64,000 nt of DNA from PALSA-612 sp963773055 (GCA_963773055.1 CAVYZL010000006.1:1798001-1862000), one strand, 5' to 3'; shown: positions 33,844-43,294, counted from the stretch's first letter. Made by a program: numbers and translations. Notes: generated by a model not told the origin, from the letters alone.

Positions 33844-33978
33844 ATGTTGCGCACCATAACCTGGCCATCCGACGGCTCCGGCACAGGCGCCTCGACGATC
33901 TCGAAGTGCTCCGCCTGCGGAATGCCGGACGGCCTGGACTTCAGTCTGACCTGCCGGTTCACTCGTTGGTGCATAGCT
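33832..33978 (-). repeat. 147-bp exact direct repeat, copy 2 (oxidoreductase N-terminal stub)
   Basis: Reverse strand encodes MHQRVNRQVRLKSRPSGIPQ through IYLSV, the first 48 residues of the oxidoreductase at 29,170-30,195, then breaks into Gly/Pro-rich coding. No functional product expected. Adjacent 33,775-33,831 is G-rich low-complexity DNA. Confidence 0.93.
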
Positions 33979-34195
33979 GGTACCCCTGGTGCAGTCTAGG
34001 GCTCGCGTCGTGCCGCGCTAACGGCGAACCCTTATAAGAAGGCGCGAGACGCTGCGCTTGCCTCGAGCGACGGCTCGCCTCGATGTACGAGGTCAGAGGG
34101 CTTGGCCAACGGAGCCGTTCCGACCCCTCATGGCCCTCCTCGCGAGGGCCGCGGAGCTGAACGACAACCGCATTGATCCGCGAGCCAGTCGGGTC
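33979..34195. other. Intergenic stretch with a partial attachment-site copy
   Basis: 217 bp with no gene. Contains the partial tRNA-Thr 3'-end copy at 34,092-34,106 and, downstream, sequence that resembles the DNA after tRNA-Thr. Confidence 0.45.
34092..34106 (+). repeat. Partial third copy of the tRNA-Thr attachment site
   Basis: GTCAGAGGGCTTGGC matches 24,795-24,809 exactly. The next bases are also similar (GCCGTT then CCGAC in both). It may mark a junction between two successive insertions. Confidence 0.5.
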
Positions 34196-34648
34196 TTACC
34201 GATCGAGTCTTATGACGCCGTAGTAGTGGACGACCGACCCGGCGCCCCAGATAACGCCGCTTCCGGTGGCATTCGAGAAGGTGCCGGTCCCTGAGACGAT
34301 TTTGAATGTCCCCCAGGCGGGTGCTCCTCGGATGTCCCAGCAGACTACGCCTTGAACGGCGAATCGGAGGGTTGTGCGCCTGTTCTTGGCGAGCGTCGCG
34401 GTGCGAGTGACTTTTTTGTAGGTTTGGCAGCCTGGTTCGGGGCCCGGCGTGGGCCGCGAGAACACCGTGATGGTCTTTACCCGACCGTAGGGGTCGATCA
34501 CGCCGTCGCCGCAGAGTTTCGCTCCGCACGGTCGGTCGTTGAAGACGGCGGTGAGAGATTCGGTCTGGGTCGCGGCAGAGGCCGCAGTGACGAGGAGTCC
34601 CGCGGTAATCGTCGCCGCTGCGATGATCCGGCGGACAGCGCAGATCAT
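34196..34648 (-). CDS. Small secreted Cys-containing protein
   Basis: 150 residues, no known family. Signal peptide (MICAVRRIIAAATITAGLLV, cleavage near ASAATQ), then a beta-rich domain with four Cys (RPCGAKLCGDGVID, GPEPGCQTYKK, GVVCWDIRG) likely forming two disulfides. The ATG at 34648 overlaps the stop of the SARP regulator (ATGA), so the two are translationally coupled. The partnership with an extracytoplasmic propeller sensor suggests it could be a ligand, a modulator or a reporter of the same signal. Confidence 0.65.
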   Translation of the reverse strand: MICAVRRIIAAATITAGLLVTAASAATQTESLTAVFNDRPCGAKLCGDGVIDPYGRVKTITVFSRPTPGPEPGCQTYKKVTRTATLAKNRRTTLRFAVQGVVCWDIRGAPAWGTFKIVSGTGTFSNATGSGVIWGAGSVVHYYGVIRLDR

Positions 34649-36585
34649 CGGCCGATCGTATCGCAGTAGGCGTTGCCGATGGCGACCCAGACGGCGTCTC
34701 GTGTGGCGGCGATTCCGCACGGTGTCTTCGTTCTGCCGCCCACCGGAATCGTGCGCACGAGCGTGTTGGTCACCGGGTCGATCTCCGAGACCGAGGCCCC
34801 GGCGAGCCAGACCGAGCCGGCGCCCACGGCCAGGAAGCTCGCTGGATCCAGGCTCGAAACGTAGGTCCGCTTGACGATGCGATGCGTCTCGGGATCGACT
34901 TTGATGAGCTGTTGCTGGTTGCTCTGACCGCAGGTGAGAACCCAGACGCTTCCGGCTCCCGCAGCGACCAATGGCGCCCCGTAGGGACCAGGATCGTACG
35001 GCGGGCCGCAGCTCTCAGCTCGCACGAGGCGGATCCACTCGGGCTTGACCGAACCCGCGCTGATGATCGCCAGCCAGCTCCCGCCGGCGTCGTACGCTCC
35101 AATCCAGGCTGAGCCGTACCCGAAGGCGATCGACGTGGTGCTTCGGCGAAGCCGCATCGACGACGCAACACGATCGCTGCGCATGTCGATCAGCGAGAGC
35201 CGGTCGTCCTTGCGGTGAGGCAGACCGGGTGCGGGATATGTCAAGGGACCGACGATCGCCCACACATAACCGGCTCCGAGCGCTTCGTGGCCGACGCCCG
35301 GACCGCGGACACGGATCGTCGCCGTCTTCGACGGGTACAGCGGCCCTGCCGACGTCCCGCCAACACCTGCGGCGAGCCGCGTCACGATCGGCGTCTTGCT
35401 CGAGACCCAGATGTTCCCGGCCATGTCGGCGACGACGTCGTAGGGCTGATGCGGGAAACCGCCTCGCGTCTGCACTCGATGCGTGCGGAGGTCGTAGCGG
35501 GAGACGGTGCGATCGCCGTGGTTCACGGTCCAGATCGCGGTCGACGTAAATGCGATCGGCCCAGGCTCGACCCCTACGGGTACCACCAACGTCGGCTTGC
35601 CGCTGCGGGGGTCGAGCCGGACGACGCTGTTCGGGACAACGCGCGGCGTCGCGCTCGCGGAGGTCGAGAGGATGGCGACGGGCGCGGCAACACCAGCGAC
35701 GGCAGCGAGCCCTGCCACGACGAGGTACCGCCGACGGAGCGCTAGTCGCCGACGACGAGAACGACGGGGCAACGCGGCGACGGCGGCAGCCACGGGCGCC
35801 GTGGCTGCTCCATTGGTCGCGGTCGTTCCTGCTGGCGCCTCGAGCGCGGGGTCGTGCCGCAGGATCCCTTGCTGGAGCCGTTGCAATGACTCGCTGGGCT
35901 CGATCCCGAGCTCGTCAATCAGGGTGTGCCGCGCTTGCTGGTAGGCGTCGAGGGCGTCTACCTGGCGGTCGGAACGGTAGAGGGCGAGCATCTGCTGGGC
36001 GCGCAGCCGCTCCCGAAGCGGGTGCTCGCGCACGAGCACCTGCAGCTCGCCAACGACCTGCTCGTGACCACCCTGGGCGAGATCGCAATCAATTCGGTCC
36101 ATCAGCGCGCTCAGCCGCAGCTCATCCAGCTCGGCGACTTCGTCGCGTCCGAGTGACTCGAGCGGGAGGCCGGCCAGCGTCGGGCCTCGCCAGAGCGCGA
36201 GCGCTTTCTGCAGTAGCCCTGACGCTGCCTCTACGTCGCCGGCGTCCATCTGCTCGCGGGCCTCCCCCACCAGGCGTCGCAGGCGCGACGCGTCGAGCAG
36301 CTCGGCATCGAGGACGAGCCGATACCCGCCGTCCTCGGTCGCGATCGGCTCGTGGCCGTCGCGCGTGAGCGTCTGGCGCAGTTTCGAGATGTAGACGTTG
36401 ACCGCCTTTCTCGCCGTCGGCGGGGGCGAGACGCCCCACAGCTCGTCGATCAGGCGCTCCCGGGAGACGAACTCGTTCGCGTGCAGCAGCAGGACGGCCA
36501 GAACGAGTCGTTCCTTCAGCCGCCCGAGGGCAAGTGGGCGGCCGTCCTCGAGCACCTCCAACGGCCCGAGAATCCGAAACTCCAC
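34645..36585 (-). CDS. Membrane-anchored SARP/BTAD regulator with extracytoplasmic beta-propeller
   Basis: One-component transmembrane regulator, 646 residues, GTG start. Residues 1-95 are an OmpR-type winged helix (MEFRILGPLEVLEDGRPLAL, ARKAVNVYISKLRQTL). Residues 96-250 form the bacterial transcriptional activation domain (LALYRSDRQVDALDAYQQAR, LIDELGIEPSESLQRLQQGI). A basic stretch precedes one membrane helix (about 287-309), and residues 310-646 form a YVTN/NHL-like propeller with repeated blades such as VVRLDPRSGKPTLVVPVG and AVGAGSVWLAGASVSEIDPV. DNA-binding inside, sensing outside. Coupled to a small secreted protein gene. Confidence 0.9.
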   Translation of the reverse strand: MEFRILGPLEVLEDGRPLALGRLKERLVLAVLLLHANEFVSRERLIDELWGVSPPPTARKAVNVYISKLRQTLTRDGHEPIATEDGGYRLVLDAELLDASRLRRLVGEAREQMDAGDVEAASGLLQKALALWRGPTLAGLPLESLGRDEVAELDELRLSALMDRIDCDLAQGGHEQVVGELQVLVREHPLRERLRAQQMLALYRSDRQVDALDAYQQARHTLIDELGIEPSESLQRLQQGILRHDPALEAPAGTTATNGAATAPVAAAVAALPRRSRRRRLALRRRYLVVAGLAAVAGVAAPVAILSTSASATPRVVPNSVVRLDPRSGKPTLVVPVGVEPGPIAFTSTAIWTVNHGDRTVSRYDLRTHRVQTRGGFPHQPYDVVADMAGNIWVSSKTPIVTRLAAGVGGTSAGPLYPSKTATIRVRGPGVGHEALGAGYVWAIVGPLTYPAPGLPHRKDDRLSLIDMRSDRVASSMRLRRSTTSIAFGYGSAWIGAYDAGGSWLAIISAGSVKPEWIRLVRAESCGPPYDPGPYGAPLVAAGAGSVWVLTCGQSNQQQLIKVDPETHRIVKRTYVSSLDPASFLAVGAGSVWLAGASVSEIDPVTNTLVRTIPVGGRTKTPCGIAATRDAVWVAIGNAYCDTIGR

Positions 36586-36698
36586 AAGCGCATTTTACCG
36601 CTTCCCAAGACGCATTGGAAGCGATCGCGGGTGGTGTGGCGGCCCCTGTTTTGTCCGGTTGCGGCCGCGCTCTTACCCCGATCGGACACGCTCGCGGC

Positions 36699-36974
36699 AT
36701 GGCTCGCCCGCTCCACTCATCGCCAGCGGACACGGTCGCCTACCACGGCGAGGTGTGGACTGATGCGCGCGGCTACGCGACCGTCAGCCTGCCTGCCGAG
36801 GCCGGGGCGCTCGAGCCGCCGCTCGAGTACGAGCTGCGCGACCTCGAGCCCAAGAGCAGCGCGCGCGTGACTGCCGAGCTGAACGAGGGCCGCTTCACGA
36901 TCGCGACCGATCAGCCGCACGTGAAGGTCGCCTGGCGGATCAGCCGCAACCTCGACCCGTACGTGGGGAACTGA
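36699..36974 (+). CDS. Small hypothetical protein with C-terminal tail-type beta motif
   Basis: 91 residues from the ATG at 36699. The pattern YHGEVWTDARGYATVSLPAE, then RFTIATDQPHVKVAWRISRN and LDPYV resembles a conserved C-terminal beta domain I know from phage-like or collagen-repeat proteins (DARG.A.V.LP...RF.I....VKVSW.V). Here the domain is alone, so it may be a stub of a longer protein. No clear ribosome-binding site. The longer frame upstream to 36534 is antisense to the SARP start. Confidence 0.5.
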   Translation: MARPLHSSPADTVAYHGEVWTDARGYATVSLPAEAGALEPPLEYELRDLEPKSSARVTAELNEGRFTIATDQPHVKVAWRISRNLDPYVGN

Positions 36975-36981
36975 GCCTTCG

Positions 36982-38114
36982 GTGGTGCCCTCGCTGTCCA
37001 CAGAGGTAGCGACTCGGCCATCGCCCTCCAGGCCGACGCCTGCTCCCGGCGGGGCGCGTCACGTTCCGGAGGGCGCCTACGAGCAGGCGCCTTCCGCGAG
37101 CCAACGGCGCTTCGTGGTCGGATTCCTCGGCTCCTGCCTGAGCGTGCTGGCGGTGATCCTGACGTTCAACATCGTCATCGACCCGTTCGCGCTCGCCGCC
37201 ACGGGCCTGGTACCGACGGCCGTCGAGCCGGACCGCTCAATCAAGCTCGACCTGCTCCAGCACCTGAGGCGGGGGCCGGAGATCCTGATCCTGGGCAGCT
37301 CCCGCTCCCGGCAGGCCGAGCCCTCGTACCTGCGAAGCTGACCGGCCACACAGGATTCAACGCGGGCGTGACGGGCGGCACCTCGGCGGACAAGTGGGTG
37401 TTCACGAGGTTCGCGGCCGACCGCTTCCCGCACCAGAGGCGCCGCTACATCTGGTTCACCGACGTCGGGCTGTCTGGCGGCGGCGTCTTGCCGCAGCTGG
37501 CCCAGGATCCGCGCGCCCGGCGCTACCTGCGCGGCGGGCCGAGCTTCGGGCTCGCAGACGTCGAGACCTACCTGAGCACGGACGCGACCACGGCATCCTG
37601 GCGCGTCTTCAGAAAATGCGTGCTCGGCTCCTGCCACCCGCACATCGCCTTCCGCGCGGACGGATCGCTGACCAACCAGTCGCTGCGCTATCTCCCTGAG
37701 AACGCGAAGTCGCTGCACCAGGCGGTGGCGAAGCTGCTGGCCGCGGTGCGCGCGCGCCACGTGACTCTGGCACAGGCGCGCAGTGACTATGCCGATCCCT
37801 GGCGCTTCTCCTACTTCGACCGGACGCTCGCGTTCATGAACAGGCGCGGCGAGGTGCCGGTGATCGTGCTCAACCCGGTCTACCCGACCGTGCTCGCGGA
37901 GCTGCGCAAGCAGGGCTACCCCGAACGCCGGGCGACCCTGGAGAAGGTCGCGCAGCTCCACAAGAAGTACCGCTTCGTGTTCGTCGATGCCCAGGACATC
38001 CGGACGTGGGGCGGCAACGACTACGACTGGTCGAACGCAAAGCACATCAACCGGGCGAACATGCGCCGCCTGCTCCGTTACGTCGTCACGCACTCGGACG
38101 GCGCGCTGCGCTGA
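36982..38114 (+). pseudogene. SGNH/DHHW-like membrane-anchored acyltransferase or esterase, copy 1 (frameshifted)
   Basis: Two frames make one protein. The first (36982-37341) has one membrane helix (RFVVGFLGSCLSVLAVILTF) and the block I motif EILILGSSRSRQAEPSYL. After a one-base shift near 37,335 the second frame gives GGTSADKWVFTRFAADRFPH through VIVLNPVYPTVLAELRKQGY and the catalytic DYDWSNAKHINRANMRRLLR (Asp/His block V). The second gene at 39,536 reads through this junction as PSLLQRLTGHTGFNAAVTGG, proving the indel. GTG start. Such proteins pair with MBOAT acyltransferases in polysaccharide O-acetylation. Confidence 0.7.
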
Positions 38115-38126
38115 GGCGACGACCCG

Positions 38127-39525
38127 GTGCTGTTCAACAGCTACAGCTTCCTGTTCGGGTTCCTGCCGTGTGTGCTCGCCGGCTGGTGGCTCCTGCGTGC
38201 GAAGCCGCTCCGGCTCGCCTTCCTGACGGGGGCGTCGTGGTTCTTCTACGCGTGGTGGGACTGGCGCTACCTGCCGGTGCTGATCGGCGCGACTTCCGTC
38301 GACTACGTCGCCGGGCTCTGGATCTTGCGCACGGAGGACGAGCACCGACGCCGGCTGCTGCTCGCCGCGTCGCTGACGACGAACATCGGGATCCTCTTCT
38401 ACTTCAAGTACGCGGGCTTCTTCCTGGCACGCTCAACGGGATCGGCAGCGGTCTCGGCCTGCCGCCCGATCTGGCGACGCTGCACATCATCCTGCCGATC
38501 GGGATCTCCTTCTACACCTTCAACTCGATGTCGTACACGATCGACATCTTCCGGCGGCGGATCGAGCCGACCCGGAACGTCCTCGAATACACGACCTTCG
38601 TCGCCCTCTTCCCGCACCTGATCGCGGGGCCGATCGTCCGCTTCACCGACCTCGCCGACCAGCTGCGCAGGCTGACGCCGCGGCTGACTTCACGCCACGC
38701 GGCGCTCGGCGTCTTCTTCCTCTCCTGCGGCCTCGTCAAGAAGCTGGTGATCGCCGACCAGCTCCACCCGTACGTGAGCCGTCTCTACTCCGACCACGCC
38801 CACCTCGGCTTCCTCACGGGCTGGGCGGCCGCGATCGGCTACTCGCTGCAGCTCTACTTCGACTTCTCGGGCTACTCGGACATGGCCGTCGGGCTCGCCT
38901 GGCTGCTCGGCTTCCGCTTCCCGCAGAACTTCAACTCGCCGTTCAAGGCGGAGAACATCTCCGACTTCTGGCGACGCTGGCACATGAGCCTGTCCTCGTG
39001 GTTTCGGGACTACCTGTTCATCCCCCTCGGCGGCTCACGCCTCGGAGCCGGGCGGACCGTCCTGAACCTGTTCGTCGTCATGTTCCTGGCCGGGCTCTGG
39101 CACGGAGCCGCCTGGACCTTCGTCGTCTGGGGACTCGTCCACGGCACCTTCCTCGGCGGCCACGCCGTGCTCCGGCGGTTCGGGTTGACTCCGCGGAGCG
39201 TGACACTGAATCGCACGATCACCTTCCTGCTCGTCTGCGCGGCCTTCGTGATCTTCCGCTCGCCGAGCCTCGGCGTCGCGGGCGACATCCTCTCCTCCAT
39301 GGTCGGCCTGAACGGGCTCGACTCGTCGGCGGCACTCAGCGTTCTGCTGCCGGTCAGGTTCGCGCTCATGCATCGCCGCGCTGCTCGTCTTCGTCAACCT
39401 CGCGCCGAACACGTGGCAGATCCGCATCAGACCGCGCGTCTGGTACGGCTCGCGACCGGATCGCCGCAGCCGTAGCCGTGATAACCATCTCCCAGCCGCA
39501 TCCCTTCATCTACTTCCAGTTCTGA
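38127..39525 (+). pseudogene. MBOAT-family O-acyltransferase (AlgI-like), several frameshifts
   Basis: Multi-pass membrane enzyme that passes acyl groups across the membrane to extracellular polysaccharide. Start MLFNSYSFLFGFLPCVLAGW. A shift near 38,430 leads into LHIILPIGISFYTFNSMSYT, then FDFSGYSDMAVGLAWLLGFR and FWRRWHMSLSSWFRDYLFIP. The catalytic His lies in FLAGLWHGAAWTFVVWGLVH. Further shifts near 39,370 (to LLVFVNLAPNTWQIRIRP) and 39,450-39,470 are needed to reach the conserved C-terminus PHPFIYFQF at 39,525. All family motifs survive, so decay is recent or the consensus is poor. Confidence 0.75.
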
Positions 39526-39535
39526 GGTGAGAGCC

Positions 39536-40445
39536 ATGTATCGTCGGCGATCCATCGCAGCTCTCCTGGCAGTTGCACTCGGGCTTGGAGCCGCGGCTGC
39601 TGGCGCCGGCACGCGGCCGCAGGGCCCGACCGATCGCTCGGTCAAGCTCGACCTCATCGGGAAGCTGAAACAGGGCCCGGGCATCCTGATCCTCGGCGAC
39701 TCCCGCGGCCGCCAGGCCGAGCCCTCCCTCCTCCAGCGCCTGACCGGACACACCGGCTTCAACGCCGCCGTCACCGGCGGCTCTGCTCCCGACGCCTGGG
39801 TGTTCACCCGCTACACCGCTGACCGGTTCCCCGGCCAGAAACGCCGTTACATCTGGTTCGTGAGCGGGGGGATGACCGCCTACATCGCCGACCCCCGGAT
39901 GAAGGCCGACCCGCGGGGCCGACATTACCTCCAGGAGGTCGCGCCCTACCTCAGCACCAGACCATCAACCCCAACCTTGGCCGACCTATACGCACTATCG
40001 CCCCGATGGATCGCTCGCCGACGCGCAGGCGCCCCAGCCTCCCCCGCGCAGGTGAAGCGGGTCAGGGCCAAGGCCGCCCAGATGGTCGCGGAGCGAGCAA
40101 GACCCACCCGCTGCGCCGCCCCCCGACCTCGCGCGCTTCCAGCTGTTCGAGCATCTCCTCGCCTACATGAACGCCCTCGGAGCGCGGCCGGTAATCGTCT
40201 TCAACGCCATCTACCCGACCGTCCTGGCCGAGCTGGAGAAATATGGCGATCCACTTCCACCAGCTCGCTCAACTACTTGGACACGCCTCCAGTCACGCTA
40301 CGACTTCGTCGTCGTCAACTGCCAGGACATCCACAGCTGGGGCGGCAACGACTACGACTGGACGAACGCCACGCACGTCAACCGCGCAAATATGCGCCGC
40401 ATGCTCCGATACATCGTCACCCACGCGCAGGGAGGTCTCAACTGA
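39536..40445 (+). pseudogene. SGNH/DHHW-like protein, copy 2 (frameshifted)
   Basis: Paralogue of the gene at 36,982. ATG at 39536 with GAGGTGAG upstream; signal peptide (MYRRRSIAALLAVALGLGAA) instead of a membrane anchor region. Blocks: GILILGDSRGRQAEPSLLQR, FTRYTADRFPGQKRRYIWF. A shift near the C-run at 40,115 leads to RFQLFEHLLAYMNALGARPV, IVFNAIYPTVLAELEKYG and NDYDWTNATHVNRANMRRML. Stop at 40,443-40,445, only 42 bp before the right attachment repeat. Confidence 0.7.
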
Positions 40446-40486
40446 GGGGCCGCCGGCTGGCGGGCACGGGTGGTCAAGACTGCGGG

Positions 40487-40504
40487 GAGTCCGTCAGAGG
40501 GCTT
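40487..40504 (+). repeat. Right attachment-site repeat (attR)
   Basis: GAGTCCGTCAGAGGGCTT, identical to the tRNA-Thr 3' end at 24,789-24,806. No tRNA precedes it; the SGNH gene ends just before and the adenylate cyclase gene starts just after. Confidence 0.8.
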
Positions 40505-40518
40505 CCGCCAGCTCACCA

Positions 40519-41871
40519 TCAGCTCTCGACGGCATAAAGGCGCCATTCGCCCGGGATGCCTTTGAGCTCGTGAATGCCTCGGTCCTCGAAGGCGATGCCT
40601 GACCCGGCGACGAGGTCCTTGACGGTGCTCGAGACGAGCACCTCGCTCGCACCGGCCTCCGCCGCAACCCGGGCGCCGGTATGGACAGCGATTCCTGACA
40701 CTTTGCCGTTCACGAGCTCGCACTCTCCGGTGTGCAGACCGGTGCGCACCTCGAGATCGAGCTCGCGCACCGACTCGACGATTGAGCAGGCGCATCGGAT
40801 TGCACGGGCCGGCCCATCGAACGACGCGAAGAAACCGTCACCGGCGGTGTTGACCTCGGTTCCACGAAAACGCATGAGCTGGCCGCGAACGAGCTCGTGA
40901 TGGCGCTCGAGCAGCTCGTGCCACTCCGTGTCGCCGAGCGCAGCGGCGCGCTCCGTCGACGCGACGATGTCGGTGAAGAGAATGGTCGCCAGCACGCGTT
41001 CCGGCCCGGGCTCCTCCCAGCCACCCGCCCGCCAGACCTCGGTCAGAAAAGCCTCGATCTCGTCCAGTGTCCGGTCGAGCGCCGCGCCGACCGGCAGGTG
41101 CAGCTCGCCCTCCAGCTCGACAAGTCGAGCTCCGGGGATCTGCCCGGCCATGTACCGCGCCCCGCCGATCGGATTGATCGGGTTCTCGGCTCCGTGGATG
41201 AGGAGCGTCGGTACGCGGATGGCCGGCAGTACCTGCCGCACGTCGAACTCGGTCAGCATCGTCGCCTGCGCTTCCATCGAGCCAGGGCTCGAGGCACGGC
41301 GAACGTAATCTCGGATCGTCCAGATCTCCTCGTCGCTGAAGTTGCCGAGCTGCATCCTGATCAGCTCGAGGCCGTCGTCGCGGGAACCGAAGTAGTGGCG
41401 CCCGATGTTCTCCTTCAGCGCGCGGGCCTGTTCCGCGGTGTACCCCCACGGGTAGTCGGGTGCCCACATCCCGCGCGCCGAGGCGGCGAGCAAGGCGAGC
41501 GCGCTCGTCCGCTCCGGATAGGTCGCGGCGAATAGCAGGCTCATCGTGGCGACGTCATCGAGACCGACCAGGGCCGCGCGCACGGAGCCCGCCGCATCCA
41601 TGACGGCCCGAACGTCGTCCATCCGCGTCTCGAGCTGTGGGACTGCGTCGACGCGATCGGACATGCCCGTGCCGCGCTTGTCGAACAGGATCAGACGAGC
41701 GAACGACGCGAGCCGCTCTGCGATCTGCGTCTGGAATGTCCGCATCTCCCACAGGAGATCGAGGTGGGAGACGATGCCGGGAGAGAAGACGACATCGAAC
41801 GGGCCGTCGCCGACGACCTGGTAGGCGATCGAGACGTCGCCGCTCTTCGCGTAGCGGGTCTCCGGCTGCAC
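40519..41871 (-). CDS. Adenylate/guanylate cyclase with degenerate alpha/beta-hydrolase domain
   Basis: Makes a cyclic nucleotide from NTP. 450 residues from the GTG at 41871 (VQPETRYAKSGDVSIAYQVV). Residues about 1-270 are an alpha/beta hydrolase fold, but the nucleophile elbow, normally GxSEGG, reads ALVGLDDVATMSLLFAATYP with Asp in place of Ser, so it is likely a sensor. Residues about 280-450 are a class III cyclase domain with both metal Asp (TILFTDIVAST, NTAGDGFFASFDG) and GLHTGE, GIAVHTGARVAAEA. The frame continues upstream into a C-tract that is not native. Lies just outside the island. Confidence 0.88.
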   Translation of the reverse strand: MQPETRYAKSGDVSIAYQVVGDGPFDVVFSPGIVSHLDLLWEMRTFQTQIAERLASFARLILFDKRGTGMSDRVDAVPQLETRMDDVRAVMDAAGSVRAALVGLDDVATMSLLFAATYPERTSALALLAASARGMWAPDYPWGYTAEQARALKENIGRHYFGSRDDGLELIRMQLGNFSDEEIWTIRDYVRRASSPGSMEAQATMLTEFDVRQVLPAIRVPTLLIHGAENPINPIGGARYMAGQIPGARLVELEGELHLPVGAALDRTLDEIEAFLTEVWRAGGWEEPGPERVLATILFTDIVASTERAAALGDTEWHELLERHHELVRGQLMRFRGTEVNTAGDGFFASFDGPARAIRCACSIVESVRELDLEVRTGLHTGECELVNGKVSGIAVHTGARVAAEAGASEVLVSSTVKDLVAGSGIAFEDRGIHELKGIPGEWRLYAVES

Positions 41872-42373
<502 letters not shown>

Positions 42374-42551
42374 GCTTCTCGATGCGCTGGTCGCACTCGG
42401 CGATCCCGAGCGCATCGAATCCGAGGCACCGCAATGGGTGCGGCAAGCGACCTACGTGGAGCCGTTCGCCCTCAGGGCCCTCGGCGTTGCCCGCGGTGAC
42501 AGCCGCGACCTGAGCGTCCGGCGAAGCGGTGGGCGCCAGCGACGTGCTCTA
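42374..42551 (+). pseudogene. C-terminal stub, probably of a LuxR/AfsR- or cyclase-type TPR protein
   Basis: Immediately after the C-tract the plus strand reads LLDALVALGDPERIESEAPQ then WVRQATYVEPFALRALGVAR, typical of the C-terminal helical repeats of large ATPase regulators in actinobacteria. The end is unclear because of a likely frameshift, ending near 42,550. The bulk of the gene is missing, replaced by the C-tract. Confidence 0.45.
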
Positions 42552-43188
42552 GGAGAGAAGGTCGACAGCCAGCCGACCGCCCGCGGGATGTGGTCAGGAT
42601 CGATGTGGTGCGCGGCGTCGGACTCGTGGTACTCGACCGGAAGGCCACCGCTCTCGAGAAGATCCCGTGCTCGGTGCGCGAAAGCGACCTCGATCACCGG
42701 ATCGCGGCGGCCGTGTGCGATGAACACCGGCAGCTCCCCGCGATCGGCTAGGGACGGCTGCCAGCCCTCGACAATCGGAACGAATCCCGAGAACGCCATT
42801 ACCCCCACAGGGGCCGGCCGATCGCCCCCCAAGCCCGCCGCGTAGCTCATCACGGAGCCCATCGAGAAGCCGCCGAGCACCGTGCGCTCCGGGCCAATTC
42901 CCGTGCGCTCCCACAGCTCGTCGTGAAGGCGGGCGAGCTCGGCGTACGCGGCGTGGAAGGTCTCGGGGTCGGGGTAGCCGACGCGGGGCACGACGTACCA
43001 GTGGTAGCCGGGAAAGCCGGGAAGCGTGAGCGGCGCGCGGGGGGTGACGACGTGGAGGCGGCGTTGCGGGTCGAGCACGTCGGCCAGACCGAGCAGGTCG
43101 TTCTCGTCGGCTCCCCGTCCGTGATGGAGGACGAGCAGGCCGGCAGGACTCGCCCTGCCGCGGGACGCTCCCGATGGACGAGGGTCAC
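42549..43188 (-). CDS. Phospholipase/carboxylesterase family hydrolase (frameshifted near 43,160)
   Basis: Alpha/beta hydrolase of the YpfH/carboxylesterase type, about 210 residues. GTG at 43188 opens TLVHRERPAAGR; a one-base shift near 43,160 joins this to GLLVLHHGRGADENDLLGLA. Nucleophile motif TVLGGFSMGSVMSYAAGLGG, acid in VFIAHGRRDPVIEV, His in SDAAHHIDPDHI, ending VGWLSTFS. A TAG lies at 42549-42551 one frame off the main frame, which otherwise runs to 42,452, suggesting a second small indel. Confidence 0.75.
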
Positions 43189-43294
43189 GAGCCCATCGTA
43201 GATCGCTCTCCGAAGCCGTTAGGCTCGCCGGACGAACGAGCTCGTCTCCGACGCTCGCCGCGGACGAGCACCGCGCGATCGGCAGAATGCGCCC

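Larger units (their letters stand above)
24789..40504. mobile_element. Decayed genomic island in tRNA-Thr
   Basis: A 15.7-kb segment bounded by an 18-bp direct repeat (GAGTCCGTCAGAGGGCTT) that is the 3' end of tRNA-Thr. It begins with a tyrosine-recombinase remnant, carries a second recombinase remnant, several truncated genes and accessory metabolism, regulation and surface-polysaccharide genes. The housekeeping content stops at the tRNA. No functional integrase, replication or transfer gene is visible, so it is probably fixed. A partial third repeat copy at 34,092 suggests two successive insertions. Confidence 0.75.

Noticed and set aside
24806..40487. Complete prophage or integrative conjugative element
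   Set aside because: No capsid, portal, terminase, relaxase, coupling protein or replication gene is visible; only recombinase remnants and cargo.
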